Source: Syncephalastrum monosporum B8922
Taxonomy: Eukaryota; Mucoromycota; Mucoromycetes; Mucorales; Syncephalastraceae
NCBI GenBank assembly: GCA_000697355.1
Contig: JNEN01000856.1
Location: forward strand, 62,001-126,000
DNA: 64,000 nt
Direction of reading: 5' to 3'
Shown: positions 21,702-34,317 of the stretch, in pieces
Numbering within the stretch: the first letter of the stretch is position 1
Layout: each line of letters opens with the position of its first letter
Translations under genes and position numbers: made by a program
The notes under the pieces: generated by a model
The model's database searches: none
The model's input: only the letters and a program-made list of their open reading frames with translations
Told to the model about the DNA's origin: nothing

Positions 21702-24030
21702 TATGCTGGCAAACTGAGTCCTTTAGCCAGGTTTGGTTTTTGCTGGTATGTCGGTGTGTCTCCTTGTGCGTGGGTAAAGGCGGGTTGCTTCTTGTAAGAA
21801 AACAGAAAGAAGAAAAAGGAAAGTGAGATAGATATTCGACATCATCATGGGTTACGAAATCATTCGACTCACAAACCCCGGTGAATATGACTTTTCTTCC
21901 ATGTACCTCTTATCTTGTGTCGACGTGTTGTCTGCTGGAGAAACTGGTAGACAGGAGAGAGAGAGAATGCTACAGAGGAATGCTGTAGTAGATGGATGTG
22001 AGAATACCGTATCACGAGGAAACAATCGATGATGTGATCAAGAGGGCTCCCATCAAGGAAATAGAAGATATGCAAGACAATTACCACACACACACGCGCT
22101 TCAGTGGAATAAACACGAGTTAATGAACACCTCTATTGTGCCCCACTAGTCACAGGCGCAAAGGATAGAAGGTACAAGAAGAGAAAGGTGGAACAGGGTG
22201 GAAAATGCTGAATTTTCTTTTATTCTTTTGAATATCTAGCGCATCCCAGGTCGCGGTCGCGGTCGCGGTTAGCGTTAGCCGGGTAAACATAACCCGATAT
22301 GCCGCTTTCCACACGAGAGGCGCGTCGCGTTACACACGAGACGTCCTTGGCGTCATTCCACATTTGACCTACCGCATTCGCAATCTTTACGTCGAAGATC
22401 TACACTAATAATAGGCCCAGACATCCGTCTATATAACGCGTTTTTCGTCTCACCTTCTTTACTTGACATGCTATTCTTGTCTACCATGACAGACAAAAGC
22501 GCCAATAGAGACAATCGAACATACAAAGTTGAACGATGTAGCCGCTCTTCTTGGCATTTATTAGGTCATTCTTTTCCCAGCCTTCCATGCTCTCCTATAA
22601 ACATGGTTCCAAGCACATATGCTGAGTATTTCGGACTTGCTGAGGCGCGGCCTTAAGACATTGTACCATGCATTGACAGACAGCTTCATCTATGTTACCG
22701 ACTCGACATATCGGCCATGGTTCCAATGGGCGCAGTACCTTTGCGCTCGCGAAATCTTCGCTCACCCACGGTATTGTATAATACAAACCATAAAGTACGA
22801 AACGTCACATCTTCCCTTCGGAAGTAAAAAGATCGTGAAATAGAAGCGCTCATCATATTAGTGCAGTGCGAGAGTGCATTTGCAAACTGCTGTAACCCAA
22901 ACAACAGGTGCACCTACGGCTCACGTGATCAGACTCTTTTCGGGCCAAGTAGAAGCAGATTTGAGAGGTGCCTCCCTCGACATAGTTGGTACAATAATAG
23001 TGCCACTACATAATGGGGAAATGAGTCTGGAATGCTTGCCTGTTTTGAACGATACTTCCACCAGACCTCCCACAGCTGCAGTTAGATGGTTCAGCTTTTT
23101 CGTTCTAGGCGCGCCGTCTATACGCGTTATGTCGACCATCGCCCAGATATCCTTATAAACCAAGCTGTGGTACAAGTCACCCAGCGTGTCTGCCGTGTCG
23201 GCGTTGTGCCAAATAACACTTGGCCATGTCGGACGGCTTCACCATGACTTGAAATAGAGCAGCATGAATGCAGAGCATATGATCAGAACACAAAGTTGTA
23301 ATTACAGAGTGACTTTGTTCCACTTGCTCGCTGATAGCGCGGACGGGCTCGTTCGATCCCACGTTCAGGGTTGCAACAGGAATGGCCAAACCCTCCTGAG
23401 CAGTTATTGAACCACGTTGCATGAGAACACCCAGGCGAGCGGAAAGGTGTCTAAGCCGAGTAGGCGAGAAACCCGGAACATGCACGCCTAAAGCTTGTTT
23501 GGCCTCCGGGCACCAAAGCAATGGACGTGGACAGACGATGAAAAGAGGGCCACATTCACCCAGTCATACGTGTCCGAGCGCGAAAAGGAGGTAACAGAAG
23601 ATAGAGATAGTCAGACGCTCATGGTTTCGTCGAGTCGTCCAAGGGAAGAATGGCTGGCACCCGTCGGACTTCAACAGGTGGTTATTTTGAAAGACAGTAT
23701 GAGATTCATGCATGTGAAGATCCACATTTGAATTTTCGACCACTGCATATCAGGATGTGTATACGTGATCCGAGGGGGGGATTCGTCTCGTAACGACTAC
23801 ACACTCAATTCAAAAGATAAGTAAAGAAAGGCAGCTCAGTGTGACAGGCGAGGGTTCGTGATGTGTCTAAAATTATGTGATGAGGGAGGAACACGGCACG
23901 TGTGCAACGAAGAATACAAAGATTCACATGCGAGCCAAAAGTTCACACTGCCCTCAGTCATCCTTGAACCTTCTGCCACCCCCGCAAAAGCTAAAGTACG
24001 ACTTTTCTTTACTCATCCCCACATTTCGAC
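21702..24030. other. Divergent intergenic, 2.3 kb
   Basis: Upstream regions of the flippase (minus) and the thiolase (plus). A minus-strand segment at about 22921-23570 has two stretches that look coding (residues such as GFSPTRLRHLSARLGVLMQ and YHSLVYKDIWAMVDITRID) but lie in different frames with no clean intron between them; it may be an unrecognised or decayed gene. The rest shows no coding signal. Confidence 0.45.
22249..22269. repeat. GGTCGC tandem repeat
   Basis: Three and a half copies of GGTCGC in the divergent spacer upstream of the flippase gene. Short and GC-rich against an AT-rich background; could be a regulatory site or a chance microsatellite. Confidence 0.6.
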
Positions 24031-25474
24031 ATGGCATTGCGTCAGGCTTTCATTGTATCCGCCAAGAGGTATGCTTCATATACTTATATATAGCATGAAC
24101 GCCCAGTACAATAGCTCACTTGCTCTTCTTTACAGAACTCCGTTTGGCAGCTTTGGCGGCAAGTTCAAGGACTTCACCGGTAAGTATCTCTTTTGGCACT
24201 TTATGAATTGTGCTTATTAAGAGTTGGGACCTTCGCAGCTGCTGAACTGGGTGGGTTTGCTTCCAAGGCCGCCCTGGCTGAACTTCCCAAGGACACCCCC
24301 GTGGATGCCGTGATCTTTGGCAATGTCATGCAGACCGATCCTGCCGGTGCGTACATGGCTCGTCACATTGGTCACCGCGCTGGTCTGCCCGTCCACGTCC
24401 CCGCTCTGACGGTCAACCGCCTGTGCGGCTCTGGTCTGCAGAGTGTTGTCAACGCCACGCACGAAGTCCTCCTCGGCGACAGCGAGATTGTGCTGGCCGG
24501 CGGCTCCGAGAGCATGTCTCTTTCACCTTACACGCTCTCGGGCACCTCGCGCTGGGGCACCCGCCTCGGCGTCGATCTCAAGCTCCAGGACTCGCTCTGG
24601 GCTGCGCTGACCGACCAGTACCCGAACCCCACCCCGATGGGTATCACTGCCGAGAACCTGGCCGAGATGTACAAGATCACCAAGGAGGAGTGTGACGAGT
24701 TCGCCGTCACCAGCCAGAACCGCCATGAGAAGGGTAAGTCCGGCATCGCACAGGAGGACAGGACATGAAATGTAACCTGTATGGGGCTGTCTGTATTGTA
24801 GCCGTGGCGGAGGGCATCTTTGACGCCGAAATCACGCCTGTGGACGTCAAGACCCGCAAGGGCGTCGAGACGGTCAAAGAGGATGAGTACCCCCGCAAGG
24901 GTCTCACCGTTGAGTCTATTAGCAAGCTCAAGCCTGTCTTCAAGAAGGACGGCGTCACCTCGGCCGCCAACGCCTCTGGCATCAACGACGGTGCTGCGGC
25001 CCTCATTGTCGCGAGCGAGGACGCTGTCAACAAGTACGGCCTCAAGCCCCTTGCGCGCGTTGTGAGCTGGCAGGCGTCGGCGGTGGAGCCCACCCTGATG
25101 GGTTTGGGCCCTGTCCCTGCTATCCAGGGCGCCCTCAAGCGTGCCAACCTTGAGCTCAGCCAGATGGACCTCATCGAAGTCAACGAGGCTTTTGCGGCTC
25201 AGTACATTGCCGTCGAGAAGGAGCTTGGTCTGGCCCGTGAGAAGACCAACGTCAACGGTGGTGCCATCGCTGTTGGCCATCCTCTCGGTGCCTCGGGCGC
25301 TCGTATCCTCACCCATCTGTCGCATGCTCTGCAGCGCACCCAGTCCAAGTACGCTGTCGGATCGGCTTGCATCGGTGGTGGACAGGTAAGTCGTGTGTCA
25401 TTAAAAGAAGCCCTCCCTTTATTCACCTTTTTTTTGTTATTTAGGGTGTTGCCGTCATCCTCGAGCGTGTTTAA
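24031..25474 (+). CDS. 3-ketoacyl-CoA thiolase (ACAA2-like)
   Basis: Five exons (24031-24068, 24136-24179, 24239-24733, 24802-25385, 25445-25474) encode 396 residues, the usual thiolase length. The nucleophilic Cys near residue 90 lies in VNRLCGSGLQSVVN. The second catalytic block NGGAIAVGHPLGASGAR supplies the His, and SACIGGGQG near the end supplies the proton-transfer Cys. VNEAFAAQYIAVE is also conserved. The wording is closest to mitochondrial ACAA2-type thiolases, which split 3-ketoacyl-CoA with CoA to release acetyl-CoA. The N-terminus (MALRQAFIVSAKRTPFG) carries neither a clear peroxisomal PTS2 nor a long mitochondrial presequence, and the C-terminus LERV is not a PTS1, so the compartment is open; a cytosolic acetoacetyl-CoA thiolase role is an alternative. 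Codon use is strongly GC-biased, as in the uL4 gene next door, suggesting high expression. Confidence 0.95.
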
Positions 25475-25815
25475 ATACAATGTGTGCCCTTGTGGGTGCA
25501 GATTAGACTAGATATCTTCACTATAATACAGCTTGTTGCTTTTTTTCTGTATACTTGGATCTGAGAATCACTATAAAATCAAGTGAGGAGATACGAGTGG
25601 GGTGGTCATCGCGTAGTCATAGTGTAGCTCGCTCTCTCTCTCTCTCTCGGTTTGGACAACCAAAGACATGGATATTTCCAACCAAGGGTGGCTTTGGTGA
25701 GACAGGGTAAGGAAGAAGTTTAGATTTCAAACGGCGCTCCAATGTGGCGCGAGCAGTTTTGTCGAGATGCGAAGACTTCTTCAAACCTTCCTTTTCTTTT
25801 CATCCATCCATCACA
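25475..25815. other. Intergenic between thiolase and uL4
   Basis: Holds the 3' flank of the thiolase gene and the promoter and leader of the ribosomal protein gene, with a CT repeat (ctctctctctctctc) at about 25633-25648. No other element is recognised. Confidence 0.55.
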
Positions 25816-27114
25816 ATGGTACGTTGAAGCCGATACCGCAGCCATCCATCCGTGGTGGCATCGTGTGCATCCATCCTAACATGCTAGTGTAGTCTGCTGC
25901 CAGACCCGTTATCAACGTTTACGCCGAGAGTGGCAAGGGTACCTCGGGTTCGGTTCCCCTTCCCGCCGTCTTCAAGGCTCCCATTCGTCCTGACATTGTC
26001 AACTTTGTCCACACCAACATGGCCAAGAACAAGCGTCAGCCCTACGCCGTCTCGGAGAAGGCCGGCCATCAGACCTCTGCTGAGTCCTGGGGTACTGGTC
26101 GTGCTGTTGCTCGTATTCCGCGTGTTAACGGCTCTGGTACCCACCGTGCCGGTCAGGCTGCTTTCGGTAACATGTGCCGTTCCGGTCGCATGTTCGCCCC
26201 CACCAAGGTACATCATAGATACACGACAGAGACCATATGCAATGGATCCGGAGGATCTTGAATTCGACCCGATGCTAATCGCGATTCTGGTTGATCCAAT
26301 TCAATTATAACAGACCTGGCGCAAGTGGCACATCAAGACCAACCTCAACCAGAAGCGCTTCGCCACTGCCTCTGCCCTGGCTGCTTCGGCTCTGCCCTCT
26401 CTGGTGATGGCCCGTGGTCACCGCATTGAGCAGATTGAGGAGGTTCCCCTCGTCATCGGCAACGGTGTCCAGACCCTGACCAAGACCAAGGACGCTGTCG
26501 CCCTCCTGAAGGCCATCAACGCCTACGCTGACGTTGAGAAGGTCTCCAACTCGCGCAAGCTCCGCGCTGGTGTCGGTAAGCTCCGCAACCGTCGCCACCG
26601 CCAGCGCCGTGGTCCCCTTGTCATCTACGACGAGGACAACGGCATTGTCAAGGCTTTCCGCAACCTTCCCGGTGTTGAGCTTGTCAACGTCCGCCACCTG
26701 AACCTGCTCCAGCTCGCTCCCGGTGGTCACCTTGGCCGTTTCATCATCTGGACCCAGGGCGCCTTCGCTCTTCTTGATGAGCTCTTCGGTACCTACGAGA
26801 CCCCCGCTACCCTCAAGAAGGACTACGTCCTGCCCGCTCACATCATGACCAACCCCGATGTGAACCGCCTGATCAACTCCCAGGAGGTCCAGACTGTTGT
26901 CCGTGCCCCCGGCCCCAAGAACACCAAGCGTCCTTTCACCCAGAAGAAGAACCCTCTTCGCAACAAGGGTGTCATGATGCGCCTCAACCCCTACCACAAG
27001 GTTGCCGTCAAGGCCGAGCAGGAGCGCCAGCAGAAGGCCAAGGAGGGTCGCGTCAAGAAGGCCCAGAAGCCCCGCGCCTCCAAGAAGTTCGTCGAGGTCC
27101 TCCGCTCGAACTAA
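25816..27114 (+). CDS. RPL4: 60S ribosomal protein L4 (uL4)
   Basis: Three exons (25816-25818, 25893-26207, 26314-27114) encode 372 residues. The first exon contains only the ATG; the second starts [16 protein letters not shown]. Family hallmarks are the long loop that lines the exit tunnel ([34 protein letters not shown]), [28 protein letters not shown] and the basic eukaryotic C-terminal extension rich in Lys and Pro. It is a structural protein of the large ribosomal subunit. Codon use is extremely biased to C-ending codons, as expected for high expression. AATAAA at 27143-27148 is a good polyadenylation signal. The start-codon-only first exon is a layout often seen in fungal ribosomal protein genes. 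Confidence 0.97.
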
Positions 27115-27512
27115 GTTCCTGTTGCTGCTGCATAGCATTTAAAATAAATGCATTTTGCAAATTTTGCATTTGTTGTCCCAATTTTATATTTCATGTATCG
27201 GCCTTTTTTTTTGTTTCTGTGTGGGCGGGTTCATCTGCACAGGTTGTTTTGATTTGCGGGTGAGAGCATTCCGGTGTAACACTCATAATGCCTCGGTGGC
27301 ACTTACGAGTTTCCATAACTCGAGGTCTATTGCTTGAATTGTTCGTTCCACTCTTTTTTTTTTTTTTTTGTTTCTTTTCTTCCACGCAGAGTACTTTGCC
27401 ACCCAGTCTTGGTACCTTATTACTCTGCCATTGACTTTGCCCTGTGCCAGTGGATATATGCGCCTACCCCTCATCGGACATCGGGCGCCCATTAGCATAG
27501 CACTGGTTCATC
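27115..27512. other. Intergenic between uL4 and kinesin
   Basis: 3' flank of the uL4 gene with AATAAA at 27143, then T-rich DNA including a 17-T run at 27354-27370 before the kinesin start. No coding frame is supported. Confidence 0.55.
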
Positions 27513-30500
27513 ATGGCGAAAGAAGCACAAGCCTCAGCTGTGCAAGTAGGTATGTTGCTTAGCAACCGTATTGTCAGGGTGGAATGGGGAGAACTGCGGT
27601 GTTTGTGCTTAATATGCAAACACGGTGCAGGTGTGCGTATGTAAGAGGTACCTAACCAATGAATTATCCTCCCCCTGCGTAGCACTTCGCATACGGCCGT
27701 TGACCGAAAAAGACCGGGCTCAACCACGGTTTGCGAATGCCTCGGAAGGCGATGTATTAAAAGCACACGACAAGACTGTGCACGTGGTGCCACACAACAA
27801 GCTGTTCACGTTTGATCATGTCTTTGGCACCAATAGCACCCAGGGCCAAGTCTTTGCAGCGCTGGGGCACAAGTCGATACTCAAGTTCATCGAGGGGTAC
27901 AACGTGACCATTCTCGCCTATGTAATTCTCCACGCGTGCTTGCTATTTTATTTTATGCCTGCCTAACCGTACGTACCTTGGCTGTATTTAGGGGCAAACC
28001 TCGTCAGGCAAAACATATACCATGGGAACGGCCCAGCATCAAGGTGGCCGATACAATACACAGGATGAGGGTATTGTACCTCGTGCCATGGCCTTGTTGT
28101 TCGAAACACTGCAGCACCAAGACCAGAGCCAAAGCGGCAACCATACTCGCCCCGTAACGCCATCACCCTCCATCTCCTCTTCCACAGATACTTCCACCAC
28201 CAAGAACCGCTTACGACCTCCGTCTCGCATCTCCAAAGTCCCTCATACCACGAATACGAGTAATCATAACAGCACGAACCGACAAAGATACGCCGTCAAG
28301 GTCTCTTTTGTAGAAATTTACAACGAAGAACTTAACGACCTCCTGAATGATGCGCCACCTGGAGAAAGGCCGCCGATCACTATCCGCGAGGACGCCAAGG
28401 GCCATATCTATTGGACTGGTGTGAAGGAGCTGCCTGTCCACAGTACAGATGACGTTCTCTAGTACGTTATATCTTGACCGTGCCTGAACTTTATTTTACT
28501 GATATGGCAACGTCAGCTTCCTAGAACAGGGCACGCGTAACAGAGCAACCGGTTCGACTGACATGAACGAGAAATCCTCGCGATCGCATGCCATTTTTTC
28601 GGTCTCCCTCAGACAAGAGAAGTGGGTCCCTTCTCCTACTCCTACCCAATCTTCCTCCGGACGCAAGAGTGCCATGAACAGTCGCAACGATGTGGCTCGC
28701 CACGATGACGGTGAATATGTTATTTCCACCTCCAAATTCCACTTTGTCGACCTAGCTGGTAGCGAACGCGTAAGCTTTCTCAACCCCTTCATACTACTTC
28801 TATCCTAACCCTCATCATTTTCCTACTATGTTCCTCCTCTAGTTGAAACGCACGGCTGCCGAAGGTGACCGTCGAAAAGAAGGTATCAACATCAATGCTG
28901 GTCTGCTTGCGCTCGGCAACGTCATCTCTGCCTTGGGCGATACCTCCAAAAAGAGCACCCACGTACCCTATCGCGACTCAAAGTTGACACGTTTGCTTCA
29001 AGACTCCCTCGGCGGTTCAGCAACGACGTTGATGATTGCCTGTGTCAGCCCGGTCGAGTATAACTTGTCCGAGACACTCAACACACTTGGGTACGCTAAC
29101 CGAGCGCGCAACATCAAGAACCGTATCGAAAAGAACGAAGTGGAAGAGTGGATGACGACCGACAACCTTGATCTCCTGCGCAACATGATATCGAAACTCA
29201 AAACGGAGCTGCGTGTTTACAAGTCAGGTTCCATCAGCTCAGCGACGACCGTCGTGCCTCAACAGGATACACACGGTGACCTAATGACACCGACGAGCAA
29301 CAATGATTCTGTGATCGACGAGGACCAATTGCGACAACTGATAGCTGACCTGCAGCGCCAGGTTGAAGAGCTGGATGGCGAAGCCTCGGTTACCCGCGAG
29401 CGCAATCGTGTCGTCGAGACCGAACTCAAACGGTTGCGGAAGATAGAATCAATGCGTAGTAACGATAGCAATATGGACTTTCAGCATCTGGTCGAACCCG
29501 TCATTGAGGAGTACGAAAAAAGTATCTCTTCTCTGGAATCACAGCTCGCCATGGCCAGGGCCGCTTTGAACCACTCGGATATGGGCATGGAAGAGCAGCA
29601 AGGCAAGATGACGCACTACGAGAGCCTTCTCGAAGCCCAATCGCAGACAGTCGAGGACTTGCGCTCTCGCCTCGCCAAAGTCACTGAGCGCGAGCACAAT
29701 AATGAAAGCTATATCGAAGAGCTGGAAGGCAAACTGATGCGATCATCCAACGAAGCCTTGCGTGACCAGGAGCTGCTCAACGAGCTCAAGAACCGTATCA
29801 TGAAGCTCAAGGAGACGGACGAAAACACAGAGCAGTATATCTTTGATCTCGAACAGCGTCTTGCGACAAGCGAGGCAGAGAAGTCTCGTCTCACTTCTCA
29901 GATTGAAAAGATGGAGGAAGATATGGCAAGCAAGGTCAGCACCAACGCCAAATTGCAGCAGCAGCTTTCGCGCGTGGAGGATACCGACACGCAAAAGATG
30001 ATCCTCAAAGAACTGGATGATCTCACGGCCCGGTTCCATGCCGTCGAGCAGGAGCGCGACGTATTGAAAGCCAAGGTCGACACGCTGGAGGAACAACGCA
30101 GTGTAAATGGCACAGGCTCAGAAAATACTGCCACGGCAGATGCAGCCAAGGTAGGGACCGTCGCAGCGCCTTTTGCCAGCGAACCAAAGGCAAACGAGGA
30201 CGAGGAGGCGAATCGTCGCAAAGGCTTCCGCCGCAGCTATGCTGAAGAAAAAGAAACGCCGGTCTCGCTTGCTGCCGCGGCCGCTCAGAAAGCGGAACAA
30301 CGTGCACAAGAGGAAGCGGCGCGCGCAATGCATCTGGAGCGCGAGGTACGCCAGTTGACGGAAGACCATCACGAGACGGTCAAGGAGCTCGACGAAATCA
30401 TGCTGCGCTACCAGGAAACGTTGGAGCAACTGGAGCTGCTGCAGCACACGCCTATACCGGACGATACCAGCTCACACGACGTCACGGATGCGCTGAGCAA

Positions 30501-33500
30501 AGAAATGTCGCGCGCCAAGGAAGAAGAGCAGATGATGCGACTCGAACAGATCGCCAAGCTGGAACAATATGTGGGTGACCTCGAGGCTCAGATCGACGCG
30601 AATCAGGCCCAGCTCAAAGAGATGGCCAAGCTGGAAGCGTACGTGGATGACCTCGAAGCGCAGGTGGATGAGACCCGCCGAAAGGAGCAAAAGCTCGAGC
30701 AGGAGCTCAAGACGGCGAACGACCGGTGCCGTATCTTGCAGGAGATGGTGGATGACCAAACCGAAGCCGACTCGTTGGAGGAGACCCTCCGCGAGCTCGA
30801 GCTGGCACGATCAAGCAGTGACGAAGCCAAGAAGAGCTTGGAGCGTGATTTGGAAGCTCAAAAGGCTGAACTCGCTCAAGCGCGTGAGACCCACCAGAGC
30901 CTGACCGAGGCCCACGCAGCTGCGCAACGAGAACTGGAGAAGCTCACATCATCGCACGAAGAAACTCTGAAGCAAACAGCGGACGCACATACAAAGGTCA
31001 CCGAGCAGCTGAAGGCTGAACATGCCCAGCAGCAGGAAACCCTGCAAAGCCAGCTCAAGGCGCTTCAAACGCGCTGCGATACGCTGCTCGCAGAGACTAC
31101 GGTTGACAAGAACGATCAAGTTCGTGAGGAGCTCACCAAGACACTCCAAGAGCTGCAGAGCCGCCATGAGGATCTTAGCCGTGCGCACGAGGCGTTAGTG
31201 CAAAAGCATGGTGAGCTGTCACAGACGCATGAGACTCAGGCTGCCGAACTTGCTACCAAGACGCAAGAGCTCGAAAAGCTGCAGATCCCCCGCCAGCACG
31301 AGGCCGACAGCACCCGTCTCGTTGAGCTTCAACAGGCGCTCAAGTCCAAGGAAGCCGAGCTGGAGCAAATGCAGTCTCACTTTGCTCAAGCGGAAGACAC
31401 ATCCAAGCGTGAATTGCAGCTGCAGTGTGAGGTGCTGGAAAAGCAACTCCAGACCAGCAAGGAACGTGTCATTGAACTAGAAAAGGCAGAGGAGACATTC
31501 CGCGCGCGTGTGGGCGAACTCGAGGCAAAGCTCCTAGAGGAAGGTGCACGTGGTGCTGAACAGGAGAAAACCCACCAATCTCGGTTGGACGAGCTCGAGG
31601 CTGCTATCCAGGCCGAGCGCGGTGCTACGCAAGCCCTGACTACCCAACTCGATGAAGCCGTCCAGGACCGCGACAACAAGGCTTCACGTCTGGCTGAGCT
31701 TGAGGCCGCCCTGCTCGAGAAGAGCGCTCAGGGTGAGGCGTTAAAGGGGGCCCATGATGCCAATGTGCATGAGCTTGAAGCTGTAGTACAGAGCAAGAAC
31801 GACGAGTTGCAAGCTCTAACGGCACGACTTGACGAGGCTATAAAGAGCCGTGACGAGCATCAAGCGCGCCTGGCAGAGCTCGAGGCCTCGCTGCTTGAAA
31901 AGGGCGCTCACGGCGACGAACTGAAGAAGGTGCATGATGCCCGCCTCGCCGAGATTGCAGCTTTAACCGAGAAATTGGATACGGCGATACAAGCCCGTGA
32001 CATCCAGGCTGCACGCGTGGGCGAACTCGAAAAGGGACTCTCTGAGACAGGCGAGCTTAACACGGCCCATAAGGCCCGCGTGCGTGACCTGGAAGCGTCT
32101 CACACATGCAAGAGTGAGCAATTGCAAAGCTTGAATGGCAAACTTCAGGAAGCCATCAAGGCGCGCGAAGAAAAGGAGCGTCGTCTCGTGGAACTGAAAG
32201 AGAAATTGCGTGCCCAGGAGGAGGAGATGCAGGTGCTCCACGAGGATCTGGAGGATGTCTCAACTGCGTTGACAGAGTCCGAGGCGGCCAGACAGAAAGC
32301 TGAGGAGGACCAAGTCAAGCTGCTCGACCAAGTGACGCAGGAGAATAGCAACCTTGTCACCCAAAACCAGGAGCTAGAGGAGGTGCTTGCCAAGGCCAAG
32401 GAGGAACTTGAGCAGAAAGAATCCGCGCTTCAAGCTACCCTCCGTGACATGGAGCACGCCACTGCCGGTCTGGACGCCAAGCACGCCTCCAGCCAGGAAA
32501 AGATTGCCCACCTCGAGACGCTGCTCGCGCGTGCAGCGAACCAGGCGCTGGAGGCGGACAAAGTTCTGCAGGCAAACTTGGCTGAGATGGAAGCTTCCCA
32601 TGCGACAGCGTCGGACGCTGCAGAGACCCGATTGCAAGAAAAAGAACATGAACTCGTTCAGGCCGTGGCATCCTTGCGTCAGCTGGAGGAGGAGAAGCAG
32701 GTGCTTCAGCAGAAACTGGATGAGGAAAAGGTGGCCCGCAGCAAGGCTGAGAAAGAGCTCGCCTCGCTGCGTGCTGCCAATGCACTGGATCAAGAGCGAC
32801 TGGCCGAGATTTCCAACGACCTTAGCGTTGCAGCATATGAACTCCAGGAGGTCAAGCGCGAAGCAGAGACATATCAGGCTAAGGCAGAACGCAAAGTCGA
32901 GAAGCTTGAAAAAGACGCCGCCGCGCTACAGACGTCCAACGACGAGAAGGATGCCAGCTTGCGGCATCTGCGCAGCCAAGTAGAGACACACGCGCGTACG
33001 ATCGGCGAACTTCGTGACCAGCTCGAGCAGGCCGCATTTGTCAAGCAGGTCCAGAGTACCGACAATACCGACGAACAACAGGGCTTGTACGAGAAACGCA
33101 TTGCTCAACTCGAGGCCAAGGCAAAACGCTTCGAGGACGAGAATCTCGAGTACGTGACGCTTTCGGAGGAAATGGAAGGCCAAGTGAGCTCGTTGATGAA
33201 GCAGATCGAGTCCCTCAAGCAGCAGATCGATGAAAACGAACTAGTGATAGAGCAGTATGAGAAAGACAATGAAGAACTCGAGACTGTGCTCGCTGAGGCC
33301 GACCAAAACCGGCAGGAGTGGGAGCAGCGTCATCTAGACCTGGAAAGCGATAAGGCCAAGCTTCAAGCCGCTGTCTCCGAACTACAGGCGCGTTGCGATA
33401 CCCTCTCACAAGATCTTCTCGAAGCGCGCCAGCCTCAGCAGGAGCAGCAGCAGGAGCAGCAGAAGCAGCAAGAGCAACAGCCTGTAGTGGACGCTACGGA

Positions 33501-33816
33501 TACAAAGGCCCTCGAAGCTGCTCAAGCAGATGCGGCCAAACATAAGGCAAACGTGGATCATATACAGACCGAGCTGACCCAAGCTCAAACGATGCTCACC
33601 CAAACCCAAGAGCAGCTGGCATCACTCGAGGAACGACATGCGCAAGCGCAGCAAGAATCGGCCGCGCTGCAACAGGAAGCCGCTCGATGCAAGAAGCTCG
33701 AACAAGACCTGGCGACCGAAAAGAAGCACCACGCTCAAGCCCAACGCAGCATATCCCAGCTGGAGAGCCAGCTGGAAGAGCTGATGCGCAAGAAGAATAA
33801 GTTTCTCTGCCTTTAG
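27513..33816 (+). CDS. Kinesin-4-like motor protein with very long coiled coil
   Basis: Five exons (27513-27549, 27683-27921, 27992-28461, 28517-28769, 28843-33816) encode 1990 residues. The N-terminal motor domain (about 8-430) has [11 protein letters not shown], the P-loop [12 protein letters not shown] (93 onwards), switch I NEKSSRSH (about 266) and switch II DLAGSER (327-333). [17 protein letters not shown] is typical of the kinesin-4 group (KIF4/KIF21). A Ser/Thr-rich insert of some 70 residues follows the P-loop. The rest is almost continuous heptad coiled coil, Glu, Gln, Lys and Ala rich, with an internal repeat near 31510-32100. It probably walks to microtubule plus ends and regulates microtubule length or carries cargo. 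The C-terminus is KKNKFLCL, a basic patch followed by a Cys. No tail domain beyond the coiled coil was recognised. Exon 1 is 37 nt, and the first intron falls after VQV. Confidence 0.93.
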
Positions 33817-34074
33817 ACATATATTTCTTATATTTCAGCATACCTTGACCCATTCATACCACACGCACTTTACTTAACGCCTTTTACTCTCTTTTTCTTC
33901 AAACACTTATCATTTGCACATAAACTGCCTCATGAAAATATATATATAAAGAATACCATCATGATCATAATGTCAATCGCTTGTTTGGTATCAATGGATA
34001 GGGTGATAGAGGAATCTATGTATTACAGAAAAGCATGGGGTTGAGGGTATGCTCTGGTCTTGTGGTCTTTCATA

Positions 34075-34317
34075 TTAATCGCTGCAGCCGTAATACATGT
34101 CGCTGTTGCCGCCGCAGCATTCGATGAATTGGCCGTGCTGTGCTGTCATCTTGGAGAAGTAGCATTCCTCGTCATCAAGATAACCGCTCACTGCGCTGCA
34201 GCAGCGGTTCGTGTCCCACGGTTTGTTTTGTTTGCACTCGCAGTGGTATAAATCGTTGGCCTTGGTCATACCCAGGAGTCCGACGGTCAGTAGTCCAAGT
34301 GCTAGCGTCAGCTTCAT
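34075..34317 (-). CDS. Small secreted cysteine-rich protein 1
   Basis: A single exon of 80 residues starting with a clear signal peptide (MKLTLALGLLTVGLLGMTKA). The mature part of about 60 residues has eight cysteines in the order C-x-C, CC, C, CC, C, with spacings CxC-x10-CC-x11-C-x14-CC-x9-C. A second gene 0.8 kb away encodes the same pattern. The order differs from hydrophobins (C-CC-C-C-CC-C). Such small secreted disulfide-rich proteins of fungi are often surface proteins, antimicrobials or effectors, but the function here is unknown. A TATA box lies about 90 bases upstream. Confidence 0.8.
   Translation of the reverse strand: MKLTLALGLLTVGLLGMTKANDLYHCECKQNKPWDTNRCCSAVSGYLDDEECYFSKMTAQHGQFIECCGGNSDMYYGCSD

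Noticed and set aside
26305..27138. 277-residue minus-strand frame rich in Leu and Gly
   Set aside because: Antisense shadow of the uL4 exon; C-ending codons on the plus strand remove stops on the other strand.
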